A stretch of DNA of 7,842 nucleotides from positions 1 through 7,842 of the forward strand of contig JAOUET010000082.1 in assembly GCA_029858605.1 (NCBI GenBank). The letters are read 5' to 3'. Below are positions 6,931 through 7,842 of the stretch, piece by piece. A program made the translations under genes and the position numbers. Numbering within the stretch: the stretch's first letter is position 1; each line of letters opens with the position of its first letter. This DNA is from Coriobacteriia bacterium (GTDB lineage: Bacteria; Actinomycetota; Coriobacteriia; Anaerosomatales; JAENZW01). The notes below the pieces were generated by a model. It saw only the letters and a program-made list of their open reading frames with translations. It did not search any database and had not been told where the DNA came from.

Positions 6931-7425
6931 TCTCGCTCGGGGCCACCGGCAGTGCCTCTTCCAGTACTTGTCTTGCTCGCGGTGTTCTTCCTGGCGCCCC
7001 TCATGGCTTGCAGCAGTACAAGCGCAGAGGGTGCCGATGTCGACGCCGTGAGGGCCTACGTTGACGCGCTCGAGCCGGCGCTCTCCGCAGAGATGTTGGA
7101 CCCGCTCCGCGCGGCGGCCACCGAGGGCCAGGTCGAGCGCGTTCGCCTGTACGTGACGATGCAGCTGGGCGATGGTAGACGGATGTCTCCGGCGTTACTC
7201 GAACTGTCGATCACCCACGTGGAACGCAGCGAGGACCGCTCGCTGGTAGAGACCAGGGAACGGTGGCGCGTGGAGTCGTTCGACGCGGAGTCGGGCGAGA
7301 GCATGGGCTTGGAGCAGTACGATGTGGTGGTCGGCTACACGGTCACTCTTGCGGATGGCAAGTGGAGGGTGAGTGAGGTCGAGGAGCTCGAAAGGGAGAC
7401 TCGTGAGCTCGACGCGGGTGAATGA
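6928..7425 (+). CDS. Small lipoprotein with IMS/NTF2-like C-terminal domain
   Basis: This is a 165-residue exported lipoprotein of unknown role. The N-terminus has one Arg, a hydrophobic stretch at about residues 9-26, and a lipobox L25-M26-A27-C28 followed by SSTS, so the mature protein should be lipid-anchored through C28 on the outer face of the membrane. Residues about 37-85 look helical. Residues about 90-154 look like beta strands, with a YDVVVGYTVTLADGKWRVSE segment near residues 131-150. That pattern resembles the ARC6-like IMS (NTF2-fold) domain, but I make the match by eye only. The mature protein is strongly acidic. The ATG at 6928 is chosen because it gives a complete signal peptide; GTG at 6952 would lose the basic N-region. 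The gene overlaps its neighbours at both ends, so an assembly or anchoring role beside the cytochrome is plausible but unproven. Confidence 0.88.
   Translation: MSRSGPPAVPLPVLVLLAVFFLAPLMACSSTSAEGADVDAVRAYVDALEPALSAEMLDPLRAAATEGQVERVRLYVTMQLGDGRRMSPALLELSITHVERSEDRSLVETRERWRVESFDAESGESMGLEQYDVVVGYTVTLADGKWRVSEVEELERETRELDAGE
7393..7398 (+). promoter_or_regulatory. Candidate ribosome binding site for the ResB-like gene
   Basis: AGGGAG lies four bases before GTG 7403, inside the end of the lipoprotein gene. A stronger-looking GGAGG at 7364-7368 lies four bases before an in-frame GTG at 7373, the first possible start after the in-frame stop at 7370-7372. GTG 7418 has no good site. The start is therefore 7403 or 7373, with 7403 only slightly preferred. 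Confidence 0.4.
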
Positions 7426-7842
7426 AGAGGCCCGTTCGGGCTTCATCCACCGCACATTCTGGTGGTTTGCCAGCTACCGTGCTTCATTCTGGATTCTCGC
7501 AGTATGGTTTCTGATGATCGCCGTGTGGGTGGTGCCGTTCCAAGTGACTGGACAGCCTGCCGAGACACTCGAGCGTATCGGATGGCAATGGGCGCCAATG
7601 CGCGTGGTCTATGCGTTTATGGCGGTTGCCTTGGTCCTTTGCACGTACTCGAGGCTGACACGGGATTGGGAGAAGGTCAGAGCGCGCAACCTACCGAAGC
7701 AGCCCCCTTCGGCCTCTGTAGTCGTTGAACTCATGAGTCTCGACGATTTGTCAGGCCAACTCGAGAAGAGAGGCTACGATGTAGAGAGGCAGACCGATCG
7801 GCTACATGCGGTAAAGAACCGCTTCGCTCCCCTCGGCGGATC
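7403..7842 (+). CDS. resB: ResB-like (Ccs1) cytochrome c biogenesis protein, 3' partial
   Basis: ResB works with ResC/CcsA in System II cytochrome c maturation, which carries heme across the membrane and attaches it to CXXCH cysteines. Only about 146 N-terminal residues are visible before the window ends. A short cytoplasmic N-terminus is followed by FASYRASFWILAVWFL and a first membrane segment (about residues 28-46). A second membrane segment lies at about 66-82 (VVYAFMAVALVLCTYSRLTR). A soluble stretch follows, with LEKRGYDVERQTDRLHAVKN and then FAPLG. This order (two helices, C-x-x-x-R after the second, then a 'GY-V' stretch and a K-x-R-x-x-x-x-G stretch before an expected third helix) is typical of ResB. 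The gene overlaps the lipoprotein by 23 bases, or by 53 if GTG 7373 is used. Its position fits a need to mature the heme-rich protein upstream. A shortened ResB-like relative is possible because the C-terminal part is missing. Confidence 0.8.
   Translation, partial: MSSTRVNEEARSGFIHRTFWWFASYRASFWILAVWFLMIAVWVVPFQVTGQPAETLERIGWQWAPMRVVYAFMAVALVLCTYSRLTRDWEKVRARNLPKQPPSASVVVELMSLDDLSGQLEKRGYDVERQTDRLHAVKNRFAPLGG
7428..7443 (+). other. Small GC-rich inverted repeat just after the lipoprotein stop
   Basis: AGGCCC and GGGCTT can pair around a GTTC loop, giving six pairs with one G-U, two bases after the TGA at 7423-7425. No T-run follows and the hairpin lies inside the ResB-like coding frame, so it is not a standard terminator. 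A minor effect on translation or mRNA stability is possible; it may also be chance in GC-rich DNA. Confidence 0.3.

Noticed and set aside
7428..7443. Rho-independent terminator after the lipoprotein gene
   Set aside because: The stem is short, no T-run follows, and it lies inside the ResB-like reading frame, so it would cut the operon within a gene.
7462..7728. Plus-strand open frame of 88 codons
   Set aside because: It lies in another frame of the ResB-like gene, whose own frame has two membrane helices and family motifs over the same stretch.

Overview
This window is GC-rich (most third codon positions are G or C) and has three plus-strand genes packed end to end. It looks like part of an electron-transfer operon. 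The first gene fills nt 2-6928 and is the 3' part of a giant secreted multiheme c-type cytochrome. Its 5' end, start codon and signal peptide lie upstream of the window. I count 44 CXXCH heme-attachment motifs in the 2308 residues visible.

The cytochrome is built from tandem modules of about 660-680 residues. The window opens in the tail of one module (2-256). Two complete 14-heme modules follow (A 257-2242, B 2243-4270), then a diverged 12-heme module (C from 4271). The protein ends in a different cap (about 6008-6925) with three more hemes and several non-heme cysteines. Each module keeps the same heme order, similar heme spacing and about one conserved non-motif histidine per heme. That pattern suggests bis-histidine hemes in a repeating chain. 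Modules A and B share long stretches of near-identical DNA, which points to recent duplication or ongoing recombination.

The second gene (6928-7425) overlaps the cytochrome stop codon by one base (TGATG). It encodes a 165-residue lipoprotein with a lipobox and a C-terminal alpha/beta domain that resembles the ARC6/IMS (NTF2-like) type. The third gene starts inside the end of the second and runs off the window. It looks like the N-terminus of ResB (Ccs1), the System II cytochrome c maturation protein. The layout therefore puts a very heme-rich protein, a small coupled lipoprotein of unknown role, and part of the machinery that attaches heme in one transcript.

The organism is probably an anaerobe that matures c-type cytochromes by System II and moves electrons outside the cytoplasm. 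High-GC deep-branching Actinobacteriota (Coriobacteriia-like) would fit, and so would Geobacter-like Desulfobacterota. The sequence alone does not decide between them. I see no RNA genes, mobile elements, CRISPR array, promoter or convincing terminator.
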